This document shows positions 53,168 to 59,729 of a stretch of 64,000 nucleotides of DNA, piece by piece. The stretch is from Pseudonocardia kunmingensis (GTDB taxonomy: Bacteria > Actinomycetota > Actinomycetes > Mycobacteriales > Pseudonocardiaceae). Position 1 is the stretch's first letter. Every line of letters begins with the position of its first letter. The stretch is from the NCBI RefSeq assembly GCF_006716445.1, contig NZ_VFPA01000001.1, forward strand, positions 2,480,001 through 2,544,000. Reading direction: 5' to 3'. The notes beneath the pieces are model-generated. The model worked only from the letters and a program-made list of their open reading frames with translations, did no database searches and was not told the DNA's origin. Both the position numbers and the translations under genes were made by a program.

Positions 53168-54301
53168 GTGAGCTCGCCCCTCCTGCCGTCCTACGCCTGC
53201 TCGCTCGCCTCGGTGCTGCCCTCGCTGCTGGGCGCGCTCGGTGTTCCCGGCCCGCCGGCCGCACTCGCCGTCCCGCCGGTCCGCGCCGCGGCGCTGTTGC
53301 TCGTGGACGGGCTCGGCAGCGAGCTGCTGCGCCGCCACGCGGCGGACGCGCCGTTCCTGGCGGGGCTGCCGGACGCGGGGCCGCTCACGGCGGGCTTCCC
53401 GTCGAGCACCTCGATCAGCCTGGCCACGCTGGGCACCGGCGTGCCGCCGGGGGCGCACGGCCTGCTCGGGATCGCGCTGCGGACCGGGGGTGAGCTCCTG
53501 GACACCCTCACCTGGACGGCGCAGGGCACCCGCACGGACCTGCGGGAGCAGCTGGTGCCCGAGCAGGTGCAACCCGTGCCGACCGCGCTGGAGCGCGCGG
53601 AGGCGGACGGCGTCGAGGTCACCGTGGTGTCGTTGCGGGAGTTCGCCGGCTCCGGGCTCACCCGGGCCGCGCTGCGCGGTGGCCGCTTCCACGGCACGCA
53701 CGCGCTCGGCGACCTGGCCGCCGGCGTCCTCACCGCGGTCAGCGGCAGCGGGCGGCAGCTCTGCTACGGCTACCACCGCGACCTCGACGCGATGGGGCAC
53801 CTGCACGGCCCCGGCTCGCTGCCGTGGCGGTTGCAGCTCGCCCAGGTCGACCGGCTGGCGTCGCTGATCGTCGAGCGGCTGCCACCCGACGCGGTCCTCG
53901 CGGTCACCGGCGACCACGGGATGGTGGCGGTGGACCGGGTCCACGACGCCGACACCGACCCGGTGCTGTCCGACGGCGTCGCCGCGGTGACCGGTGACCC
54001 ACGGGCGCGGCACGTCCACGTCCTCCCCGGTGCCCTCGACGACGTCCTGGCGACCTGGACCGCGCAGCTCGGCGACGGCGCATGGGTCGTCCCGGGCGAG
54101 CAGGCGGTCACGGAGGGGTGGTTCGGGCCGGTGGCGGCCCACGCGCGCGACCGGATCGGGGACGTGGTGGTCGCGGCCCGCGGCGGCACGGCCGTGATCC
54201 GCTCGGTGGCCGAGCCGCTGATCTCGCGCATGCCGGGACAGCACGGGTCCCTCACCGCCGACGAGCAGCTCGTCCCGCTCCTGCTGGCCCGGGCGGTCTG
54301 A
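53168..54301 (+). CDS. Alkaline-phosphatase-superfamily (nucleotide pyrophosphatase-like) enzyme
   Basis: A 377-residue metal-dependent phosphodiesterase/phosphatase. LLLVDGLGSELLRRH holds the first metal Asp. FPSSTSISLATLGTG has the nucleophile Ser/Thr, and VTGDHGM has Asp/His of the second metal site. HRDLDAMGHLHGPGS has the remaining His/Asp. No signal peptide is seen. GTG 53168 is chosen (VSSPLLPSY); 53144 is possible but lacks a ribosome site. It is divergent from mftF across the long inverted repeat. Substrate unknown; whether it acts on mycofactocin glycosides or on nucleotides is open. Confidence 0.83.
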   Translation: MSSPLLPSYACSLASVLPSLLGALGVPGPPAALAVPPVRAAALLLVDGLGSELLRRHAADAPFLAGLPDAGPLTAGFPSSTSISLATLGTGVPPGAHGLLGIALRTGGELLDTLTWTAQGTRTDLREQLVPEQVQPVPTALERAEADGVEVTVVSLREFAGSGLTRAALRGGRFHGTHALGDLAAGVLTAVSGSGRQLCYGYHRDLDAMGHLHGPGSLPWRLQLAQVDRLASLIVERLPPDAVLAVTGDHGMVAVDRVHDADTDPVLSDGVAAVTGDPRARHVHVLPGALDDVLATWTAQLGDGAWVVPGEQAVTEGWFGPVAAHARDRIGDVVVAARGGTAVIRSVAEPLISRMPGQHGSLTADEQLVPLLLARAV

Positions 54302-54306
54302 CGGGT

Positions 54307-55524
54307 TCAGCGCGCGGCGGCGGGTTCCCGACGGCCGGCCAGCACCGGGGACAGGCCCAGCACGACGAGCGCGGCGGCCGGGATGGCGAGCAGCGCCACC
54401 CGCAGGCCGGCCGTGTCGGCCACCAGCCCGATCAGCGGCGGGCCGGCCAGCAACGAGATCCGGTTCACCGTGCCGACGAGTGCGAGGCCGAGCCCCCGCG
54501 GGAGCCGGGGCACGGAGTCCGCGGCGCGCATCGCGGCCGGTATCAGCGTGCCGATGCCCAGGCCCACCGCGCCGAACCCGACCACGGTGCCCGCGGCCGT
54601 CGGGACGGCCAGCGCGAGGGACATCGCCCCGGCGGCGAGGGTCGCACCCGCGATCGCCACGGCGCGGTCGCCGAAGCGGGTGACCAGCCCGTCGCCGAGC
54701 AACCGGCCGACGGTCTGCAGCGCCTGCAACGCGATGAACCCCAGCCCGCTCGCGGCCGCCGCGGCACCCAGGTCCTCCCGCAGGTAGACCGCCGACCAGG
54801 TGGCACCCGCGTCCTCCATGGACTGCGCCATCGCGGCGATCACCCCCATGGCGAGCACCGCGGGCCCGATGCTCCACCAGCGCAGCGGACCTCGGTCCCC
54901 GTCCGGCCGGGCCGGCGCGTCCTGGTCGTCGCGGCCGGGGAGCAGGAACCGGGCGACCACCGCGCCGAGGAGCGCGAACACGACCGCCGCCACCGCGAGG
55001 TGCCAGGGCAGCGGCACCGCGAGCCCGGTGGCCGCGGCACCCGTCACCCCGCCGAGGACGGCACCGATGCTCCAGATCCCGTGCATCGAGTTGAGGATCG
55101 AGCGGCCGTAGCGCCGTTCGACCCGCAGGCCGTGCGCGTTGACGGCGAGGTCGGCGACGGAGTCCGCGGCGCCCATGAGGAACAGGACGGCCGCGAGCGC
55201 CGCCCACGACGGCGCGAGCCCGATCAGCACGACGCTCGCCGCCAGGCAGAGCGTGCTGGTCGGCGCCACCCGGACCGAGCCGAACCGCGCCACGAGCGCG
55301 CCTGCCAGCGGCCCGGCGACGAGCCCGCCCAGCGCCGCCGCGCCGACCGCGGTGCCGAGCTCGGTGTTCGAGAGGTCGAGGGCGGCCTTGAGGTCGGGGT
55401 AGCGCGGAACGACGTTGGCGAACAGCGCCCCGTTGGCGAAGAACAGGGCGGCGACCGCGCCCCGGGCCCGGCGAACCTGCGGCGGAGGCCGCATCATGCG
55501 GATCACGGCGGGTACGGCAGGCAT
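54307..55524 (-). CDS. MFS transporter
   Basis: A 405-residue 12-segment major facilitator. The N-terminal AALFFANGALFANVVPRYPDLK and GPLAGALVARFGSVRVAP (the loop 2-3 motif) start it. A short acidic/basic central loop (LLPGRDDQDAPARPDGDRGP) separates halves, and LLGDGLVTRFGDRAVAIAG is the second-half copy of the motif. This form (QSMEDAGATWSAVYLRE) resembles sugar/multidrug efflux carriers of the YbjJ-like branch. Substrate unknown. It is convergent with the phosphatase gene, stops five nt apart. Confidence 0.86.
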   Translation of the reverse strand: MPAVPAVIRMMRPPPQVRRARGAVAALFFANGALFANVVPRYPDLKAALDLSNTELGTAVGAAALGGLVAGPLAGALVARFGSVRVAPTSTLCLAASVVLIGLAPSWAALAAVLFLMGAADSVADLAVNAHGLRVERRYGRSILNSMHGIWSIGAVLGGVTGAAATGLAVPLPWHLAVAAVVFALLGAVVARFLLPGRDDQDAPARPDGDRGPLRWWSIGPAVLAMGVIAAMAQSMEDAGATWSAVYLREDLGAAAAASGLGFIALQALQTVGRLLGDGLVTRFGDRAVAIAGATLAAGAMSLALAVPTAAGTVVGFGAVGLGIGTLIPAAMRAADSVPRLPRGLGLALVGTVNRISLLAGPPLIGLVADTAGLRVALLAIPAAALVVLGLSPVLAGRREPAAAR

Positions 55525-55671
55525 TGTGATGATCCTTCCCCACGGCCTCCGTCCGGTGCACGGCGGTTTCCCGCAGCTGTCCGCAACCTCAGATGTTCCT
55601 CAATTCCCTGGCCCGCGCCCCGGAGTTCCTCCACGCTCGGTCGGGAGAGCTTCCGAACCGGGGGGTGCGAC

Positions 55672-55923
55672 ATGGAGCTCGTCGTCGACGTCGAGCTGAC
55701 GGCCCGCGACCGATCGATCCTGCGCGCGGTGGTGAGCGGGCGCGCCGAGCTGGTCTGGGGCTCCGAGCCGGACCTCTACCTCGACGGGCGGTTCTGCTGC
55801 GACCAGAGCGCCGTGCACCGGCTCGTCCGGGCCGGGCTGATCGCGCCAGCCTCCGAGGCCTCCGTCGGCGAGCGGCTCCCGGCCGTCGTCACCACGGCGG
55901 GTCGCCTGGAGCTCGTGGCCTGA
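55672..55923 (+). CDS. Small winged-helix-like hypothetical protein
   Basis: An 83-residue protein: LTARDRSILRAVVSGRAELVWGSEPDLYLDGRFC, then CDQSAVHRLVRAGLIAPA, and VTTAGRLELVA. The helical plan with LIAPA and TAGRLEL near the C-terminus recalls a minimal winged-helix with the wing at the end. ATG 55672 has a GGGGGGTG run upstream. Similar proteins are common in Pseudonocardia-like genomes in my recollection, with no function known. Followed by repeat A copy 4. Confidence 0.7.
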   Translation: MELVVDVELTARDRSILRAVVSGRAELVWGSEPDLYLDGRFCCDQSAVHRLVRAGLIAPASEASVGERLPAVVTTAGRLELVA

Positions 55924-55936
55924 TCGTCCGCGACGT

Positions 55937-56004
55937 CGCACACCGACTTCGGACCTCCCGCACCGACTGCAGTCGGTGTGCGAGCGCAGCGATCGGTGTG
56001 CGAG
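55937..56004. repeat. Nested inverted repeat, family A, copy 4
   Basis: Outer CGCACACCGA with TCGGTGTGCGAG and inner GCACCGACTGCAGTCGGTGT. It lies 14 nt after the stop of the gene at 55672 and 10 nt before the stop of mftE, again at a 3'-3' junction. Confidence 0.85.
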
Positions 56005-56014
56005 CGGCAGGGGG

Positions 56015-56701
56015 TCAGGCCAGGCGGCCTGTGCCGTCGGGCCGCCACGCGTCCAGGCGGGCGCGGAGCGCGTCGGTCATCTCGGCCAGGAGGCGTCCGC
56101 CCTCCTCCGCGCTCGCACCGGTGGGGTCGCCGAGGACGCCGTTGGGGCTCACCGCCGCGACGCCGCCGGCGCGCAGGGCCGGGAGCAGCTCGGCCAGCGG
56201 GGCCGTGGCGCCGGGCTCCGCGGCGTCGCGCCGGACGGCCGCGGGGTCGAGGGCGAGCAGGATCGACGTCTCGGTGCGGCCGGCGTGCGCGTCGCCGCCT
56301 GCCACCACGCACGGCGACCAGGCGGCGTCGCGCCCCTCGTCCCGCAGCCGCGCGACGGCGTCGGGCACGGTCGGGAGGTTGCCGCCGTGCCCGTTGACGA
56401 ACACCAGGCGCGGCGCCCACCGCGACGCCGACCGGCCGAGCTCCACGAGGACCGCGCGCAACGCCTCGTGCCCGATCGAGAGCGTGCCGGGGAAGCCCTC
56501 GTGCTCGCCGGACGCGCCGTAGGCCAGCGGGGGCGCCACCAGCAGCGCGTCACCGTCCGCAGCGGCGCGGCGGGCGACGGCCGCGGCGATGCGGGTGTCG
56601 GTGTCCAGCGGCAGGTGCGGCCCGTGCTGCTCGAACGCGCCCAGCGGGACGAGCAGGGTGCGCGCCGGCACGCCCGGCCAGCTCGCGTCGCCCAGGTTCA
56701 C
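56015..56701 (-). CDS. mftE: Mycofactocin creatininase-like peptidase
   Basis: A 228-residue creatininase-family enzyme that cleaves the modified C-terminal dipeptide from MftA. Metal-binding residues are in GAFEQHGPHLPLDTD (Glu, His, Asp), FVNGHGGN, and GDAHAGRTETS. GTG 56701 has GGGAGG five bases upstream; the longer ATG at 56788 would read the repeat. The GTG overlaps a TGA of an upstream frame (GTGA) although no gene survives there. It is normally preceded by mftD, which is missing here. Confidence 0.9.
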   Translation of the reverse strand: MNLGDASWPGVPARTLLVPLGAFEQHGPHLPLDTDTRIAAAVARRAAADGDALLVAPPLAYGASGEHEGFPGTLSIGHEALRAVLVELGRSASRWAPRLVFVNGHGGNLPTVPDAVARLRDEGRDAAWSPCVVAGGDAHAGRTETSILLALDPAAVRRDAAEPGATAPLAELLPALRAGGVAAVSPNGVLGDPTGASAEEGGRLLAEMTDALRARLDAWRPDGTGRLA

Positions 56702-56763
56702 AGCGCCTCCCCCACGTCGTGCCCCTCCCGCACGGCGGCGTCGGCCACCCGAGGGAGCTCCCC

Positions 56764-56813
56764 CGACGAACGGCACTTTCGTCGGCAAGGTGCCGACGAG
56801 AGTGCCGTTCGTC
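56764..56813. repeat. 49-nt palindromic repeat, family D, copy 3
   Basis: Arms GACGAACGGCACTTTCGTCG and CGACGAGAGTGCCGTTCGTC flank CAAGGTG. It lies between mftC and mftE in the position where mftD is found in mycobacterial operons. It is the only family D copy not at a convergent or isolated gene end; both neighbours are on the same strand. Confidence 0.9.
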
Positions 56814-56831
56814 GGGCAACTCCGGCTCCGG

Positions 56832-58055
56832 TCAGGCCCCGGCGACCGGGATCCGCAGCCGCGAGTCGCTCGCGTCGTCGGGCATCCCTGCCAGCGGGCT
56901 CGTCTCGCACGCCTTGTCCGGGCGCCGGCCGATCGTCACCGGCACCGGGCCGCGGGAGTTGCGGGGCGCCGAGCGGGAGTGGTCGACCTCGGACCTCGGG
57001 ATCACGGTCGAGGCGTCCCGCGCGGCGAGCGCCTGCTCGCCGAAGCCGCGCACGCACTCCGGGTCCGGGCCGTCCAGCGGCAGGCCGGTGAAGAACTTCG
57101 CGGCCATGCACCCGCCCTGGCAGGCGTCGTAGAACCCGCACCTGCGGCACGCCCCGCCGGTCTGCGGCTGCCGCAGTTCGGTGAACAGCTCCGAGCTCCG
57201 CCAGACCTCCTGGAAGCCGCCCGGCGAGCGGACGTTGCCCGCGAGGAAGTTGTCGTGGATCGCGAACGGGCACGCGTAGACGTCGCCGATCGGGTCGATC
57301 AGGCAGACCACCCGGCCCGCACCGCACAGGTTGAGGCCGGGCAGGGCCTCGCCGTACGCGGAGAGGTGGAAGAACGAGTCGCCGGTGAGCACGTCGTCAC
57401 CGCGGGCGACCAGCCAGTCGTAGAGCTGTCGCTGCTGGTCGGCGGTGGGGTGCAGCTCGTCCCACACGTCCGCGCCCCGCCCGGACGGCCGCAGCCGCGT
57501 GATCCGCAGCTGGGCGCCGTACTCGTCGGCGATGGCCTTGAACTCGTCGAGCTGGTCGACGTTCTGCCGCGTCATGACCACGCTGATCTTCGGCTGGCCG
57601 AACCCCGCCTCCGCCAGGTTCTGCAGCGCCCGCATCGCCGTGGCGTACGAGCCGGGGCCGCGGACGTGGTCGTTGACGTCGGCGGTGGCCCCGTCGAGCG
57701 AGATCTGCACGTCGACGTAGTCGGTGGCGGCCAGCTGCGCCGCCCGCGCCTTGTCGAGCTTGATCCCGTTCGTCGAGAACTTGACCCCGACGTCGTGGGT
57801 GACGGCGTAGTCGAGCAGCTCCCAGAAGTCCGAGCGGACCGTGGGCTCGCCGCCGCCGATGTTGACGTAGAAGACCTGCATCCGCTGCAGCTCGTCGATC
57901 ACCGACTTCGCCTCGGCGGTGGACAGCTCGCGCGGGTCGCGCCGACCGGAGGAGGACAGGCAGTGCACGCACGCCAGGTTGCAGGCGTAGGTGAGCTCCC
58001 AGGTGAGGCAGATCGGGGAGTTCAAGCCGTACTGGAAGTGGTCCACGAGCTTCAC
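56832..58055 (-). CDS. mftC: Mycofactocin radical SAM maturase
   Basis: A 407-residue radical SAM/SPASM enzyme that oxidatively decarboxylates and cyclises the Val-Tyr end of MftA. The SAM cluster is Cys25, Cys29, Cys32 (TYACNLACVHC). VNIGGGEPTVRSDF is the GGE motif, and the SPASM domain provides CGAGRVVCLIDPIGDVYACP and GACRRCGFYDACQGGC. The start ATG is shared with the mftB stop region (overlap of four bases). The C-terminus PDKACETSPLAGM is typical. It belongs to the mftABC chain. Confidence 0.95.
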   Translation of the reverse strand: MKLVDHFQYGLNSPICLTWELTYACNLACVHCLSSSGRRDPRELSTAEAKSVIDELQRMQVFYVNIGGGEPTVRSDFWELLDYAVTHDVGVKFSTNGIKLDKARAAQLAATDYVDVQISLDGATADVNDHVRGPGSYATAMRALQNLAEAGFGQPKISVVMTRQNVDQLDEFKAIADEYGAQLRITRLRPSGRGADVWDELHPTADQQRQLYDWLVARGDDVLTGDSFFHLSAYGEALPGLNLCGAGRVVCLIDPIGDVYACPFAIHDNFLAGNVRSPGGFQEVWRSSELFTELRQPQTGGACRRCGFYDACQGGCMAAKFFTGLPLDGPDPECVRGFGEQALAARDASTVIPRSEVDHSRSAPRNSRGPVPVTIGRRPDKACETSPLAGMPDDASDSRLRIPVAGA

Positions 58056-58318
58056 GGGCGCTCCTCGATGGTTCCGTTCGCGGCCAGCCCGGCCAGTGCG
58101 CGCAGGTAGGCGGGGCGCTGCGACTCCTCGACGCCCGCCGCGTCGATCGCGGCGTGCACCGACGGGTGCTGCTCGAGCCCCGAGACCACCGTGACGAGCT
58201 GCGGCGTCTTCAGGAACGACAGCTTGCGCGTGCCGAAGTGGTAGACGAGCGCCCCGAACGGTTCGGGGCGCACCGCCACCCGGGGGCTGCAGCGATGGGG
58301 CCGCTCCGGGTCGAACAC
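58052..58318 (-). CDS. mftB: Mycofactocin RiPP chaperone
   Basis: An 88-residue RRE-type peptide chaperone that presents MftA to MftC. It begins at GTG 58318 (VFDPERPHRCSPRVAVRPEP), then FGALVYHFGTRKLSFLKTP and VTVVSGLEQHPSVHAAIDAAG. The start follows the mftA stop by eight bases; a CTG overlapping the mftA stop is a less likely alternative. Length is typical of the family. It overlaps mftC by four bases. Confidence 0.88.
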   Translation of the reverse strand: MFDPERPHRCSPRVAVRPEPFGALVYHFGTRKLSFLKTPQLVTVVSGLEQHPSVHAAIDAAGVEESQRPAYLRALAGLAANGTIEERP

Positions 58319-58326
58319 CGGGGCGG

Positions 58327-58428
58327 TCAGTAGACGCCGCACATGCCGTCGATGGAGACCTCCTCGACGAGCGTCTCCTCGACCACGGGCTCCTCGACGG
58401 CCTGCTGGGTGTCGTTCGTGGGGGCCAT
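58327..58428 (-). CDS. mftA: Mycofactocin precursor peptide
   Basis: A 33-residue precursor that ends in the diagnostic IDGMCGVY. The last Val-Tyr is decarboxylated and cyclised by MftC and released by MftE as the redox cofactor core. The leader is strongly acidic (AVEEPVVEETLVEEVS). AGGAGGAGCAC precedes ATG 58428. It is the first gene of mftABC; a 17-nt palindrome lies 43 nt upstream of the start. Confidence 0.96.
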   Translation of the reverse strand: MAPTNDTQQAVEEPVVEETLVEEVSIDGMCGVY

Positions 58429-58470
58429 GTGCTCCTCCTGGCGTCGTCGACCGGTCGCGCCCGACGCTAA

Positions 58471-58487
58471 TTGGCACCCGGTGCCAA
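58471..58487. promoter_or_regulatory. 17-nt perfect palindrome before mftA
   Basis: TTGGCACCCGGTGCCAA has eight-base arms around one C. Its distance to the mftA start suggests it covers the promoter. MftR, a TetR-family repressor known to control mycofactocin genes in mycobacteria in response to long-chain acyl-CoA, is a plausible binder, but no mftR gene adjoins it here. Confidence 0.6.
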
Positions 58488-58558
58488 AGACAAGACCTCC
58501 GCTGCCCCGTGGCCGGGGCCGGACCCGGCCGATCGGGGAGGGCGGGACACTGCGGTCC

Positions 58559-58918
58559 GTGGACACGACACCCTTCCTGCACATCTCGAACCCGGCCGAG
58601 TGGGAGGCCGTGCGCGCGGCCGGGGTGATCGCACCGCCGTCGCTGGACGAGGTCGGGTTCGTGCACCTCTCGACCCCCGAGCAGGTCGCGCTCCCGGCGA
58701 ACCGGATCTACGGCGGGCGGACCGACCTGCTACTGCTCGTGCTGGACCCGGAGCGGATCGGCGTCGAGGTCCGGTTCGAGCCGGGCGTACCCACCGACCC
58801 GGGGTCGATGCGGTTCCCGCACGCCTACGGGCCGATCCCGGCATCGGCCGTGGTGGACGTGCGGCCGTACGCGCCGGGACCCGACGGCAGCTTCGGACCG
58901 CCGGACCTCGACGGCTGA
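58559..58918 (+). CDS. DUF952 protein
   Basis: A 119-residue protein of the DUF952 family: FLHISNPAEWEAVRAAGVIAPPSLDEVGFVHLSTPEQV, then LLLLVLDPERIGVEVRFEPG, and FPHAYGPIPASAVVDVRPY. The paired FLHIS and FVHLS with His residues are the family mark. It starts at GTG 58559, divergent from mftA. No function is known; related proteins are sometimes annotated as glutathione-S-transferase-like without support. Confidence 0.85.
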   Translation: MDTTPFLHISNPAEWEAVRAAGVIAPPSLDEVGFVHLSTPEQVALPANRIYGGRTDLLLLVLDPERIGVEVRFEPGVPTDPGSMRFPHAYGPIPASAVVDVRPYAPGPDGSFGPPDLDG

Positions 58919-58977
58919 GACCCCCCGGAAGATCTCGCGGAGACGGCCCGGCCTGCTCCGCACGATCCGATGTGGCA

Positions 58978-59013
58978 CCATGATGACCGGGTTCGTTCAT
59001 CCGGTCATCATGG
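58978..59013. promoter_or_regulatory. TetR-type operator, 13-bp perfect arms
   Basis: CCATGATGACCGG (58978-58990) and CCGGTCATCATGG (59001-59013) are exact reverse complements around ten bases. The site is just before the TetR start GTG 59025 and its ribosome site GGGAGGGG, so the repressor would block its own operon. An ATG inside the left arm (58980) is therefore not the start. Confidence 0.82.
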
Positions 59014-59024
59014 GAGGGGACGCC

Positions 59025-59729
59025 GTGTCGCCACGCGGTGTGCCGGTCGATCCGGCCGAGCGGGCGGGCCGCATCCTCGACGCCGCGGCCCGCCTGCTGC
59101 TGCGGTACGGCCACGACCGCACGACGATCAGCGACGTCGCGCGGGAGGCCGGCGTCGCGAAGGGCAGCGTCTACGCCCACTGGCGCAGCCGCGAGCTGCT
59201 CTTCCTCGCCCTGCTGCGCCGCGAGCAGGCGGCCGTGCGCGCCGAGGTGCGCGACCGGCTCCGCGCCGCGGATCGCCCCGCCGACCTGGAGCTGCTCATC
59301 GCCGAGAGCGTCCGCGCCTACCAGCGCAACCCGCTCGTCGCCGCCGTCCTCACCCGGAACACCGACGTCCTCGGCGACCTGGCGAGGGTGACGGGCGACC
59401 AACGTTCGCCGGGCAGCGTCGTCGAGCTCCTGGTCGCGCTGCGCGCCGGTGGCTGGATCCGCACCGACCGCTCCCTCGCCGAGCAGGTCACCGTGCTCAC
59501 CTCGGTGTACCTCGGCTACTTCCTGACCGAGCCCCTGCTGCCCGGCGAGTTCCACGTGCCCGACGACGCGGTGCCGGGCCTCATCGCGGAAACCGTGCGG
59601 CGCGCGCTCGAACGCCCGGAACCGCTCGGCCCCGACGAGGTGGCGGCGGTGGACCGGGTGGTGCACGACCACATCGCCGCCGCAGCCGCGGCGGCCGAGG
59701 AGCGGCTGTCGGGGGAGGACAGGGCATGA
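59025..59729 (+). CDS. TetR-family repressor of the phosphotransferase operon
   Basis: A 234-residue regulator. The HTH reads RILDAAARLLLRYGHDRTTISDVAREAGVAKGSVYAHWRSRELL (residues 10-55). The rest is a helical ligand domain with LLVALRAGGWIRTDRSLAEQ. GTG 59025 has GGGAGGGG seven bases upstream. ATGA overlap couples it to the phosphotransferase gene. It is probably autoregulated through the 58978-59013 repeat. The inducer is unknown; a rifamycin-like or other antibiotic is suggested only by the coupled gene. Confidence 0.92.
   Translation: MSPRGVPVDPAERAGRILDAAARLLLRYGHDRTTISDVAREAGVAKGSVYAHWRSRELLFLALLRREQAAVRAEVRDRLRAADRPADLELLIAESVRAYQRNPLVAAVLTRNTDVLGDLARVTGDQRSPGSVVELLVALRAGGWIRTDRSLAEQVTVLTSVYLGYFLTEPLLPGEFHVPDDAVPGLIAETVRRALERPEPLGPDEVAAVDRVVHDHIAAAAAAAEERLSGEDRA

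Noticed and set aside
54082..55923. 613-residue + strand gene
   Set aside because: Mostly antisense to the MFS gene; only its last 83 codons (55672-55923) are accepted as a small gene.
59025..59729. This TetR as the mycofactocin regulator MftR
   Set aside because: It is coupled to the phosphotransferase gene and its operator differs from the palindrome before mftA; the DUF952 gene lies between.
58980..59729. TetR start at ATG 58980
   Set aside because: That ATG is within the operator arm and has no ribosome site; GTG 59025 has GGGAGGGG at the right distance.
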